DNA of 64,000 nucleotides from assembly GCA_900466875.1 (NCBI GenBank), contig UBNQ01000021.1, forward strand, positions 1-64,000, read 5' to 3'. The notes under the pieces are model-generated. The model was not told where the DNA came from. It saw only the letters and a list, made by a program, of their open reading frames with translations, and did not search any database. Within the stretch, counting starts at the first letter, position 1; each line of letters begins with the position of its first letter. Source of the DNA: Hyphomicrobiales bacterium (GTDB taxonomy: Bacteria > Pseudomonadota > Alphaproteobacteria > Rhizobiales > Rhizobiaceae). This document shows, piece after piece, positions 9,737-17,824 of this stretch. The position numbers and the translations under genes are program-made.

Positions 9737-11188
9737 TCACATCAGCCTTTTCACAGAGATCATATCCTCGCGGAAACGGGCAAGCTGCTCGCGTCTCAAC
9801 CCCTCATCGGGGATGCGAAACAGATAGGATGGATGAACCGTGACGAACAGCGTCTTGCCCTCCTCCATCGCAATCGGCTCACTGCGCACATCCTCCAGCT
9901 TCTGACGCATATCCGTCAGTGCAAAGAGCGCCGTTGCTCCCATTGCGACGACAAGCTTCGGCTTCACCAGGTCCAGTTCCTGCCTCAGCCACCAGCGACA
10001 TTGCCGCACCTCGCCCATATTCGGCTTCTGGTGGATACGCCGCTTGCCGCGCGGCTGATATTTGAAATGCTTCACCGCGTTGGTGACATAAAGCCTGTCG
10101 CGTTCGATGCCGGCCTGTTGCAATGTTTCGACGAACAGTTTTCCCGCCGGCCCGACAAAGGGCTTTCCCGCCAAATCCTCCTGGTCCCCCGGCTGTTCGC
10201 CGATCACCATCACCTGCGCATCCGCCGGGCCTTCGCCGAATACCGTCTGGGTGGCGAGGCAGTGGATGTCGCAGCGGGTGCAATGGCGCGCATCCTCCCG
10301 GACAGCGGCAAGCGTGCCCGCTGCCGCCCGCGGTGCCGCCGGCACTTTCGCCGCCGCATCCTGAATACGGTGATGGAACGGCAAGGGCTCGCTCGCCTGA
10401 CGGGCCGCCATGTCGAGAACGCTTGCCTCGGCCCTGGCGATCATGCCGGGAATGAGGTCCGCCTCGGGCAGGTTTTTCCAGTATTTCTTCGGCATCTCCG
10501 TGGTCATCATCTTCACCTTCAGCCGCGCCGGATTGAAGATGGACGCGTAATAGATGCGCCAGAGATCGTCGGTATCGTCACGTAGATTTGGTTTCGGGGC
10601 CGGATCGTCGCTTGTCTTCAGGGTCTCGCCGTCCCAGGAAGCCGAGCCTTTCGGCGTGGCGATCAGCCAGTCCATATCGGTAAACCGCCGCTGAAAGAAA
10701 GGCGCCACGCGCGCAACGATGAAATGATCCGGCTCGAACCAGGATACGAAGCGCCGCCGCCCAGCCTGCCCTTCCGGCAGCGGCAACTCCTTGAAGCGCA
10801 CGAAGGCCGTCATCTTGTGGTAATCCCGGCCGACCGACTTCGCCAGCCGCCGCGCCGCCGTCACGTCGCTATCCGTGGCCATGTTGAGCAGGCCGTGGGA
10901 ATGGAAAAGCCTGAACAGCAGCCGGTAGAGAAGCGCGAACCGCGTCGGATCGGAATGGCAGACAACCGCCTCTGCCAATCGAATGAACGATGGCTGCACC
11001 GTGATTTTCGGTGGTGGATCGGCGGGCTGCGGCAGGCGATTTTCGTCGAAACCGAACAGCCCGTCGGCATCGTCCATCGTACGCCATTCGATGAATTCCG
11101 GCGTAATGCCGGCCAGCAGAAAACCGCGGGCCGCATCCCTCCACTCGTTGACATCGCCCCGCCCCCGCAACGAATAGCGAAACATCAT
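9737..11188 (-). CDS. DUF4130 - UdgX-type uracil-DNA glycosylase fusion
   Basis: A 483-aa fusion. Residues about 1-260 form the DUF4130 (radical-SAM-associated) domain. Residues about 290-483 form a UdgX-type family 4-like uracil-DNA glycosylase: Cys303, Cys306, Cys310 and Cys397 are candidate 4Fe-4S ligands, GEQPGDQED (330-338) is the active-site motif, and GKRRIH (381-386) is the UdgX-specific loop. In the Mycobacterium smegmatis enzyme the loop His links covalently to the uracil site and stays bound to DNA. The start overlaps the upstream radical SAM stop as ATGA, so the two are translationally coupled. The glycosylase call is strong; the DUF4130 role is unknown. Confidence 0.9.
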   Translation of the reverse strand: MMFRYSLRGRGDVNEWRDAARGFLLAGITPEFIEWRTMDDADGLFGFDENRLPQPADPPPKITVQPSFIRLAEAVVCHSDPTRFALLYRLLFRLFHSHGLLNMATDSDVTAARRLAKSVGRDYHKMTAFVRFKELPLPEGQAGRRRFVSWFEPDHFIVARVAPFFQRRFTDMDWLIATPKGSASWDGETLKTSDDPAPKPNLRDDTDDLWRIYYASIFNPARLKVKMMTTEMPKKYWKNLPEADLIPGMIARAEASVLDMAARQASEPLPFHHRIQDAAAKVPAAPRAAAGTLAAVREDARHCTRCDIHCLATQTVFGEGPADAQVMVIGEQPGDQEDLAGKPFVGPAGKLFVETLQQAGIERDRLYVTNAVKHFKYQPRGKRRIHQKPNMGEVRQCRWWLRQELDLVKPKLVVAMGATALFALTDMRQKLEDVRSEPIAMEEGKTLFVTVHPSYLFRIPDEGLRREQLARFREDMISVKRLM

Positions 11189-12417
11189 AACAGCGACAAT
11201 TGCTCCGGCTTGGGTTGAAACATGGCGCGAAGATCCGAACGATCGACAAGCCGGTGGGGTGTCCAGCCATCGCAGATGATGAAGGGCTGCACCTTCCGAA
11301 GTGACACGCCCAGCCGCTTCAGGTCGTCGAGCCTAAGCTTGCGGAACCGCCGCGACGACAGGATGCCCTTGACCGTCTTCGTGCCGAAGCCCGGTACCCT
11401 GAGCAGCATCTCGCGATCCGTCCGGTTGATGTCGACGGGGAACCGTTCGCGATGAGACAGCGCCCAAGAGAGTTTCGGATCGAGATCGAGATCCAGCATC
11501 CCGCCATCCCGGCCGGACGTGATTTCGTCGATATCGAACCCGTAGAATCGATAGAGCCAGTCAGCCTGGTAAAGCCGGTGCTCACGCATCAGCGGCGGCT
11601 TGATCAGCGGCAGTTTTTTCGACGAATCCGGGATAGGGCTGAAGGCGGAATAATAGACGCGCTTCAAGCCGTAGCTGCCGTAAAGCCTTGCACTGGTCCC
11701 GAGGATCGTCGCGTCGCAGGCGCCATCGGCGCCTACGATCATCTGCGTGCTCTGCCCCGCCGGCGCAAACCTGCGGCGCCGTTTGGTCTGCAGCGTCGGA
11801 TCCGCCATTTCCTCAATCTTCAGCCGCAGATTGCCCATCGAGCGGCGAATATTGTCCGGCTGTTTCTCCGGCGCAAACTGTCCGATCCCAGCATCGGTCG
11901 GCAATTCGATATTGATCGACAGGCGGTCCGCATAAAGCCCCGCCTCCTCGATCAGATGCGTCGAAGCCTCGGGAATGGATTTCAGATGGATATAGCCGAG
12001 AAAATTATGGATCGTGCGCAGTTCCCGCGCGATCCGCACCATTTCCTCCATCGTGTGATCGGACGAGCGGATGATGCCGGACGACAGGAACAGCCCCTCG
12101 ATATAGTTGCGCCGATAAAACTCCAGCGTCAGCCAGATAACCTCTTCAGGTGTAAACCGGGCACGCTCCACATTGCTGGACGAACGATTGATGCAGTAGG
12201 CGCAATCATAGATGCAGAAGTTGGTGAGCAGGATTTTCAAAAGCGAGATGCACCGTCCATCCGGCGCATAGGCATGGCAGATGCCCGAGCCTTCGGTCGA
12301 CCCAAGCCCGCCGCTTTTCGACGAATCGCGCTTCACCGTCCCGCTGGAGGCACAGGAAGCATCGTATTTTGCGGCGTCCGAAAGGATCGCCAACCGTTCT
12401 TTCAGCGATTTCTTCAT
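11185..12417 (-). CDS. Radical SAM protein, putative DNA modification/repair type
   Basis: A 410-aa radical SAM enzyme. The cluster motif is C68-x3-C72-x2-C75 in NFCIYDCAYC, which binds the 4Fe-4S cluster that cleaves S-adenosylmethionine. The C-terminus carries a helix-hairpin-helix-like segment (LLRVPGFGTKTVKGIL, about residues 340-356), fitting a DNA substrate. It belongs to the family annotated as putative DNA modification/repair radical SAM protein, whose genes accompany DUF4130/UdgX genes; the reaction is unknown. It is the first gene of a two-gene operon, with a LexA-type box 8 bp upstream of its ATG. Confidence 0.88.
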   Translation of the reverse strand: MKKSLKERLAILSDAAKYDASCASSGTVKRDSSKSGGLGSTEGSGICHAYAPDGRCISLLKILLTNFCIYDCAYCINRSSSNVERARFTPEEVIWLTLEFYRRNYIEGLFLSSGIIRSSDHTMEEMVRIARELRTIHNFLGYIHLKSIPEASTHLIEEAGLYADRLSINIELPTDAGIGQFAPEKQPDNIRRSMGNLRLKIEEMADPTLQTKRRRRFAPAGQSTQMIVGADGACDATILGTSARLYGSYGLKRVYYSAFSPIPDSSKKLPLIKPPLMREHRLYQADWLYRFYGFDIDEITSGRDGGMLDLDLDPKLSWALSHRERFPVDINRTDREMLLRVPGFGTKTVKGILSSRRFRKLRLDDLKRLGVSLRKVQPFIICDGWTPHRLVDRSDLRAMFQPKPEQLSLL

Positions 12418-12424
12418 TATCTTT

Positions 12425-12439
12425 GTTCACTATATGTTC
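12425..12439 (-). promoter_or_regulatory. Candidate LexA (SOS) box upstream of the radical SAM/UdgX operon
   Basis: GTTC-ACTATAT-GTTC matches the alphaproteobacterial LexA consensus GTTC-N7-GTTC exactly. It begins 8 bp upstream of the radical SAM ATG and overlaps a plausible promoter on the minus strand: TTGACT, 15-17 nt spacing, TATAGT/TAGTGA. LexA bound here would block RNA polymerase. The site and its position are seen in the sequence; SOS control is inferred. Confidence 0.72.
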
Positions 12440-12549
12440 TTTCGTGGCCAGTCAAGAGATTGACAAACGGGCGCGGTTCACATCTCATGGACGAAGCGGG
12501 AGATATGGCATGATTTCGAAATTCCTCTTAAGGAACATCGAAATTCTGA

Positions 12550-12555
12550 TATAGT
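12550..12555 (+). promoter_or_regulatory. Possible -10 element for greA
   Basis: TATAGT stands about 104 bp before the greA ATG. No convincing -35 is visible at 16-18 bp, so the promoter is tentative. A start near 12562 would give a leader of about 97 nt containing the hairpin at 12580-12616. Confidence 0.3.
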
Positions 12556-12579
12556 GACCCTACATTTTGACACTGCGAT

Positions 12580-12616
12580 GGTTCCGAAGTTTACGCTCCG
12601 GAACCTGTTTCTTTTT
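12580..12616 (+). terminator. Terminator-like hairpin in the greA leader
   Basis: GGTTCCG (12580-12586) and CGGAACC (12599-12605) form a perfect 7-bp stem with a 12-nt loop, followed by the T-rich TGTTTCTTTTT. It ends about 43 nt before the greA start, so it could act as an attenuator and release a short leader RNA. A separate 14-bp palindrome, GTATCCGCGGATAC, follows at 12626-12639. Confidence 0.5.
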
Positions 12617-12658
12617 GTGTTCGCGGTATCCGCGGATACGCCCCTGAAGGACAAGAAA

Positions 12659-13135
12659 ATGGTTGAAAAGGTACCGATGACGCAGAACGGCTTCGTTCAG
12701 CTGCAGGAAGAACTGCGCTGGAGGCAGCAGGAGGAGCGTCCCCGTATCATCGAAGCGATTGCGGAAGCGCGCGCCCATGGCGACCTTTCGGAAAACGCCG
12801 AGTATCATGCTGCCAAGGAAGCACAAAGCCATAACGAAGGCCGCGTCACGGAACTCGAAGATCTGACGGCCCGTGCGGAAGTCATCGACCTTTCCAAGAT
12901 GTCCGGTTCGAAGGTCAAGTTCGGCGCCACCGTGAAGCTGGTGGATGAAGATACCGACGAGGAAAAGACCTATCAGATCGTCGGCGACCAGGAAGCCGAC
13001 GTGAAGGCCGGCCGCATCTCGATCTCGTCTCCGATTGCCCGCGCCATGATCGGCAAGGAAGCCGGCGAATCGATCGAGGTCGTCGCACCCGGCGGTTCCA
13101 AGGCTTACGAGATCCTTTCCGTTTCCTGGGGCTGA
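12659..13135 (+). CDS. greA: Transcription elongation factor GreA
   Basis: A 158-aa factor that rescues backtracked RNA polymerase by stimulating transcript cleavage through the secondary channel. The N-terminal coiled-coil domain carries the conserved [16 protein letters not shown] segment with the acidic tip residues; the C-terminal FKBP-like domain ends in the family-typical YEILSVSW. The start at 12659 gives the normal family length and has a GAAGGA ribosome-binding site about 8 nt upstream. The next gene, lpsB, starts 5 bp after the stop, so the two are probably co-transcribed. greA next to lpsB also occurs in Sinorhizobium. Confidence 0.96.
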   Translation: MVEKVPMTQNGFVQLQEELRWRQQEERPRIIEAIAEARAHGDLSENAEYHAAKEAQSHNEGRVTELEDLTARAEVIDLSKMSGSKVKFGATVKLVDEDTDEEKTYQIVGDQEADVKAGRISISSPIARAMIGKEAGESIEVVAPGGSKAYEILSVSWG

Positions 13136-13140
13136 TCGCC

Positions 13141-14232
13141 GTGGCCGAAGGCCGGAAGAACAGCAGTCACAATCCGGCAGTCGTCGACATCAATGAAGTT
13201 GAGGTCATTGCACCCAACTTCAAACGACGGCTGTCCGGGGTGACCAGCACCATCATCCAGCTGGTTCCGGTTCAACGCGCCCTTGGTTACAAGGTGGCAG
13301 CACTTGGGCCGGGCCTGCCGGACACGATCCCGCATATCCGCTTTCGCGATCTCGCCTGCTTATGGCGCCGGCCGTCTAGCGGACGAAAACGCGTCTGGCA
13401 CGCCCGCCGGAATGTCGAAATGCTGCCGGCCATCGTGATGCGCGATATCCTGCGCATGCCGCTGAAAATCGTCTTCACCTCTGCCTCGCAACGCCGCCAT
13501 ACCGGCTGGACGAAATGGCTGGTCTCGAAGATGGATGCGGTCGTTGCCACCAGCGGCCGTACCGCGACTTATCTCAACATGCCGAACACGGTCGTCATGC
13601 ACGGCATCGACACCGAGCGTTTTTCCCCGCCGAAAGACAAGGCCGCGGCCCGCGCGTCCCTCGGCCTCGATCCGACCGGAAAATTCGTCGGCTGCTTCGG
13701 CCGGGTACGCCACCAGAAAGGCACCGACCTCTTCGTCGACACGATGATCGCGCTTCTGCCGTCGCGCCCGGACTGGACCGCCATTATCGCCGGCCGCGCC
13801 ACCGGACCACATGTCGACTATGAAAAACAGCTGATCGGCAAAGCCGCCAAGGCCGGCCTTGCCGACCGTATCCTGTTTGTCGGCGAACATACCAACATCA
13901 ACGAATGGTACCGTGCGCTCGATCTCTTCGTTGCCCCGCAGCGCTGGGAAGGTTTTGGCCTCACCCCGCTTGAAGCCATGGCAACCGCCGTGCCCGTCGT
14001 CGCGACCGATGTCGGCGCATTTCCCGAACTGATCGTCACCGGCGAAGCCGAAACCGGCATCGTCATCACGGCAACGTTCGAGGCGATGATTTCGGCAACA
14101 GCCGACTTCATGGACGACGATGCGCGCCGCGGGGCGGCCGGTGTCCGTGCACTGGAACACGCGGCGGCGAACTTCAGTATCGAGGGAGAAGTCCGCCGGC
14201 TGGGTGCGGCCTACCAGAAGCTTTCGACCTAA
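13141..14232 (+). CDS. lpsB: LPS core mannosyltransferase, LpsB type (GT4)
   Basis: A 363-aa GT-B fold family 4 glycosyltransferase starting at GTG. It carries EVEVIAPNFKRRLSGVTSTI near the N-terminus, FGRVRHQKGTDLFV in the middle and the GT4 signature EGFGLTPLEAMA in the C-terminal lobe. These closely recall Sinorhizobium LpsB and Rhizobium LpcC, which add mannose to the inner LPS core on the cytoplasmic face of the inner membrane. The 5-bp gap to greA and the neighbouring lrp-trxB-lsrB order match the Sinorhizobium lps locus. The next three genes run in the opposite direction. Sugar specificity is inferred from homologues. Confidence 0.87.
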   Translation: MAEGRKNSSHNPAVVDINEVEVIAPNFKRRLSGVTSTIIQLVPVQRALGYKVAALGPGLPDTIPHIRFRDLACLWRRPSSGRKRVWHARRNVEMLPAIVMRDILRMPLKIVFTSASQRRHTGWTKWLVSKMDAVVATSGRTATYLNMPNTVVMHGIDTERFSPPKDKAAARASLGLDPTGKFVGCFGRVRHQKGTDLFVDTMIALLPSRPDWTAIIAGRATGPHVDYEKQLIGKAAKAGLADRILFVGEHTNINEWYRALDLFVAPQRWEGFGLTPLEAMATAVPVVATDVGAFPELIVTGEAETGIVITATFEAMISATADFMDDDARRGAAGVRALEHAAANFSIEGEVRRLGAAYQKLST

Positions 14233-14255
14233 CGAGGTCCTCTGCGCCGACAAAA

Positions 14256-15167
14256 CTAGGCGAGCAGAATACCCTTGCGATCCAGAAACTCGATCATGGC
14301 GGTATCGACCACGGTTTCGGATTCGATGTTCTGGACGGCGGACAGAACGCGATCCTCATACCGTTGACGCGATGCCGGCGAAGCTGGCCCCCGCTCGATT
14401 TTCTCTCTCAGATCCTGCTCGGATTTGCTGTAGTAGTGATTGAGCTGAATGAAGTCGGAGGAATAGAAGGCTTGCCCTTTCCTTCCTTTCCGCGAAAAGA
14501 CCTCCCCGCGATCATTCGATGTATTCTCCCCGAAAGCTCCTGTTGAGAAGTGGTGGATACTCACCTCGGAGACAGCACAGGGGTCTACGATGCATTTGAA
14601 GTTGCTGGCATTCTTCTTCGTCGACAGGGGATCCACGCCACGAACCGTGAAGTTTCGAAGGAGAGGCCCGGCAGGACGCGTCTTGTGCCCGCTTGTACCG
14701 AACATGTGCCATGGCAGGGAAATGTTCGGAAAACCATTCGCACCTTCCAGAGCTTCCTCAAGTGTATCGCCTGTTTTCGGCAGCAAAAACTCGTCGACAT
14801 CGATAAAGGCCATGCGCACATACCGGTTGCCGAAATTCAGGATACTGTGGGCAAAAGCGATGGCCTGGCTATTCAGGAGGTTTTGCGTCGGCGTGTCGAT
14901 CCATCGTCCCTTCCACGGAACAACCGTCAAGGCCGAGGGATCGAGCATGCCGCGCGCGATGGCAATTGTATCGTCTTCACAACCATCGTCGTAAATATGG
15001 AAATGCACCACACCCACTGCGCGGTGGAAGTCGATCCACTCGGCGATGTATCGCGCCTCGTTCTTGACGCAGGTAACGATCGCGACGCCGGCACGATCCG
15101 GATCGGGCTTTGGGGGCGTGATCGTCAATTGCTTGGTGTAAGGATGTTTCTTTTTGAAGAAGCGCAT
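14256..15167 (-). CDS. Glycosyltransferase, GT92/GT2-like (LPS locus)
   Basis: A 303-aa GT-A fold protein. It has VAIVTCVKNEARYIAEWIDFH near residue 28 (nucleotide-binding strand), FHIYDDGCEDDT, and a metal-binding FIDVDEFLLP near residue 120, typical of the Glyco_tranf_2_4/GT92 group. There is no signal peptide or obvious membrane span, so it is probably cytoplasmic. It is the last of three co-oriented minus-strand genes between lpsB and lrp, which suggests transfer of sugars to LPS core or another surface polysaccharide. Donor and acceptor are unknown. Confidence 0.75.
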   Translation of the reverse strand: MRFFKKKHPYTKQLTITPPKPDPDRAGVAIVTCVKNEARYIAEWIDFHRAVGVVHFHIYDDGCEDDTIAIARGMLDPSALTVVPWKGRWIDTPTQNLLNSQAIAFAHSILNFGNRYVRMAFIDVDEFLLPKTGDTLEEALEGANGFPNISLPWHMFGTSGHKTRPAGPLLRNFTVRGVDPLSTKKNASNFKCIVDPCAVSEVSIHHFSTGAFGENTSNDRGEVFSRKGRKGQAFYSSDFIQLNHYYSKSEQDLREKIERGPASPASRQRYEDRVLSAVQNIESETVVDTAMIEFLDRKGILLA

Positions 15168-15190
15168 ATCAACTCTATGGTGTCGCCATA

Positions 15191-16105
15191 TCAGCGATCA
15201 TGGCGTGTCAACGAAAACCGATCGCTATACTGATAGCCCGCAGTCAGCAAGGCAGACTTTTCCGAGTAGCACTCCACGGTGATGCCGCGGGTGGAACAGA
15301 CGGCCAATGCGGTTGCAAAATGCCCGAGAATACGCGCTTCCGCCAGCGCAATACCGCTGAATGCCGATGCGTTCCGGGTTTCATAGAACCGAGGCAGATC
15401 GGCATTCGAGATGTCGATGCCGAACAAACCGATCAGGCCCGGACGGCATGCCATGAGAAACTGCATGGCGGAGATCGCCACCGAACCACCCTGGAATACT
15501 CCCTTGTCCGGCGCCGAGGAAATGCCGTCCTCTCCACCGCGACCAGTTGTCACGAAATCGAACCTGGACAATTCCGCATTTGACCGCCGACGCAAACCGT
15601 AAGGCCGTGCGATATTGTCTATGAGGACGATCTTTTTGTCGGTGAGCCATTCAGGGTCACGCTCGCATATGGCGCGAATAGCCTGGACGGAGAGCAAACA
15701 GATCGTATTTGAGACGATCTTGTCGCGCAGAAGCTCGAAGTGACGCCAGATGAATCGCTCATCCTCAATGGCGACGGCCAGGGGTAGCTGCCCTTTTCCC
15801 AACAGATGCACTGCCCCGTTCAGCAGGATCGCAGAACCGATATCCAGCGCGGTCATATCGCATTTGGCGATCGAAGGACCCGAGCCGACTATATAGGTGG
15901 CCGCTTGACCATGGCCGAGAATATCGTGCAATCGAAGAACGCCTACCTGTCTCCCTTTGTAGACGATAGCCCGATCAGGCTGTGTCAAGCTTATGACAAG
16001 ACCGGGAATATGATCCTGAAAATGCGCCCGATCGCGCCCGAGAAAAAGGCGCGTGCCGATCTTTACGATCGATCGGGTCAACGGGCGATTTGAGCGTGTG
16101 GTCAT
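15191..16105 (-). CDS. Putative LPS-locus transferase, function unknown
   Basis: A 304-aa protein I cannot place firmly. Residues about 70-80 read YIVGSGPSIAKCD, a glycine-rich nucleotide-binding motif resembling MptE-like/DUF115 and sialyltransferase-type sequences; GLFGIDIS occurs near residue 230. The N-terminus is basic and no membrane span is evident. It sits in the middle of three co-oriented genes in the lps locus, so a glycosyltransferase (possibly for an acidic sugar) is a reasonable guess. The DNA is less GC-rich than greA or carB. Confidence 0.6.
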   Translation of the reverse strand: MTTRSNRPLTRSIVKIGTRLFLGRDRAHFQDHIPGLVISLTQPDRAIVYKGRQVGVLRLHDILGHGQAATYIVGSGPSIAKCDMTALDIGSAILLNGAVHLLGKGQLPLAVAIEDERFIWRHFELLRDKIVSNTICLLSVQAIRAICERDPEWLTDKKIVLIDNIARPYGLRRRSNAELSRFDFVTTGRGGEDGISSAPDKGVFQGGSVAISAMQFLMACRPGLIGLFGIDISNADLPRFYETRNASAFSGIALAEARILGHFATALAVCSTRGITVECYSEKSALLTAGYQYSDRFSLTRHDR

Positions 16106-16147
16106 TGCGCGTATCTTGTAGTCTCGGCTCGCGGCCTGCCTAAAATG

Positions 16148-16987
16148 TCATGTGAAGATTTTATTGTCTTTTCGAAGACGATAGAGAAGTCGGCTGAGCC
16201 GCATGTTCTTGGGACGTAGGAAAAATCGAAAGAAGGGTAAGACCTCTACAGGGCGGGCATCCATCTGTGCGATCTCATTCTTCGTCATGTACTCAAATGC
16301 GTATTTCCCGCGATTAAAGGGAAACATACGCAACCGCCCCCTTCCACCACGATAGACACGCGGGAAGGGAACGTGCATGGCAATCGGCGCAAATGGAAAC
16401 AGTCGCTCGTAACCAAGATCGGCAAGTCTGTCTTTGTTGGCGCGCTCACCTTCGAGAAACTGCCACTTCAGATCGTTGAAGCGTCCCAAATGAACGATAC
16501 CGACATCAGCATAGGACGTGCGAGGACCGTAGCGGTAGGCGCGCCTATCTTTCAGGATCTCGTATTCTCCCTGCCGCAGGAAGCGAGGATCGACCTGCAA
16601 GACTTTGTCGCTGCTGCTGAAGAGATCGCCATATTGCCTGCCGATGTTATCATCCAGCGGGCGCACAAACTGCATGTCGTCCTGAATCATCATCAGGAAT
16701 TCGAAACCTGCTTGGGTGGCGTAGGCGCAGGCTTTTTGAATATTGAGGTAGAGGTTTCCGTGCCTCTTCCCCAGTTTCGGCTCTCTGGAAACGATGACAT
16801 CCCGAAAAAACTGTCGCTTCGTCTTCAGCAGTTCGACTGTTCGAGGATCCTCGCTCGCGTCGTCAATCAGGATGACTTCATAACCTGAACACATATCCTG
16901 CGTCGACTGAATGCACCGCTCCAGCGTCGCCCCCATATTATACGAGAATATGCAGATCAAGGTGTTCTTAGGCGTCAGCATATTCAT
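16148..16987 (-). CDS. Glycosyltransferase family 2 (LPS locus)
   Basis: A 279-aa GT-A glycosyltransferase: LICIFSYNMGATLERCI at the N-terminus, EVILIDDASEDPRT near residue 40, and MMIQDDMQF near residue 100 as the metal-binding acidic motif. The C-terminus is basic (RLLYRLRKDNK), possibly for membrane association. It is the first of the three minus-strand genes between lrp and lpsB and is probably transcribed with them. Its substrate is unknown; the neighbours suggest LPS core or a related surface glycan. Confidence 0.75.
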   Translation of the reverse strand: MNMLTPKNTLICIFSYNMGATLERCIQSTQDMCSGYEVILIDDASEDPRTVELLKTKRQFFRDVIVSREPKLGKRHGNLYLNIQKACAYATQAGFEFLMMIQDDMQFVRPLDDNIGRQYGDLFSSSDKVLQVDPRFLRQGEYEILKDRRAYRYGPRTSYADVGIVHLGRFNDLKWQFLEGERANKDRLADLGYERLFPFAPIAMHVPFPRVYRGGRGRLRMFPFNRGKYAFEYMTKNEIAQMDARPVEVLPFFRFFLRPKNMRLSRLLYRLRKDNKIFT

Positions 16988-17039
16988 ACCTGCGAACTTC
17001 AGGCCGCGCCTTTTTACGGTCGAAACGGCGTTGCAATGA

Positions 17040-17507
17040 TTACACTTCCACCAGGCCGAGTTGCTTCACCTGCCGGATTGTCAGCATGGTGCGAACTGTA
17101 TCGACATGTTCGTCGGCGGTCAGCACCTCGATGACGAAGTCCTGGAACTGTGTCAGGTTTTCCGCGGTACAGCGCAGGAGGAAGTCGCTGTCTCCATTCA
17201 CCATCCACGCCTCGCGCACCAGCGGCCATTGCTGAACAGTCGATGCGAAGCCCTTCAGGTCCGCATCGGATTGGCGCTTCAGGCCGACCATGCAGAAGGC
17301 GACGAGATCGAAGCCGAGCTTCTGGCCGTTGAGAAGCGCATGATATCCTTCAATGATACCCGCTTCTTCCAGCTTGCGCACGCGCCGCAGACAGGGTGGC
17401 GCGGAAATCCCGACGCGTTCGGCCAACTCCACATTGGTGATGCGGCCGTCCTGCTGAAGCTCCTTCAGAATCTTTATATCGATGGCATCGAGATCGGCGC
17501 GGAGCAC
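17040..17507 (-). CDS. lrp: Lrp/AsnC family transcriptional regulator
   Basis: A 155-aa feast-or-famine regulator. The N-terminal helix-turn-helix is ITNVELAERVGISAPPCLRRVRKLEEAG and the C-terminal RAM domain senses amino acids and mediates oligomerisation. The GTG start at 17507 has AAGGGGG about 7 nt upstream. It is divergent from trxB, the arrangement known from Sinorhizobium and Agrobacterium. Target genes are not evident; a global leucine-responsive role is not proven by sequence. Confidence 0.9.
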   Translation of the reverse strand: MLRADLDAIDIKILKELQQDGRITNVELAERVGISAPPCLRRVRKLEEAGIIEGYHALLNGQKLGFDLVAFCMVGLKRQSDADLKGFASTVQQWPLVREAWMVNGDSDFLLRCTAENLTQFQDFVIEVLTADEHVDTVRTMLTIRQVKQLGLVEV

Positions 17508-17824
17508 GGTATTCCCCCTTGAATGGGATGGCTTTTAATCGAAACAGCGTTTAACGCAAGGCATAAGCGCATACAGCCCCGCGGCACGGCGTACCAGATG
17601 TGGTGCGGCACGCTCCCCGGAGATATTTTTGTACCGCATGTCGACCTGCGAGCAGATTCTGGTTCCGGGCGCCATGCGTTAGCGACCAACTGTCCTGTTG
17701 TTAATGCAAGCCTGCCCTTGCACTGACGCATGGATCGACATTAGATGACAGTCAAAAAGCGGCAGAGCGAAAACGCCTTACTATATGGGGTGTAAATCCG
17801 ATCCGCCCTCGAAAGGAAATATTC
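17508..17824. other. Intergenic region between lrp and trxB
   Basis: This 317-bp divergent promoter region should hold the control sites of both genes. ACTATATGG near 17780 is a possible trxB -10, and GAAAGGAAA before 17825 is the trxB ribosome-binding site. No convincing small gene or RNA structure was seen. Confidence 0.4.

Noticed and set aside
12626..12639. 14-bp palindrome GTATCCGCGGATAC before greA
   Set aside because: Perfect, but short, GC-rich and directly before the ribosome-binding site; I cannot tie it to any factor. Mentioned within the greA leader entry only.
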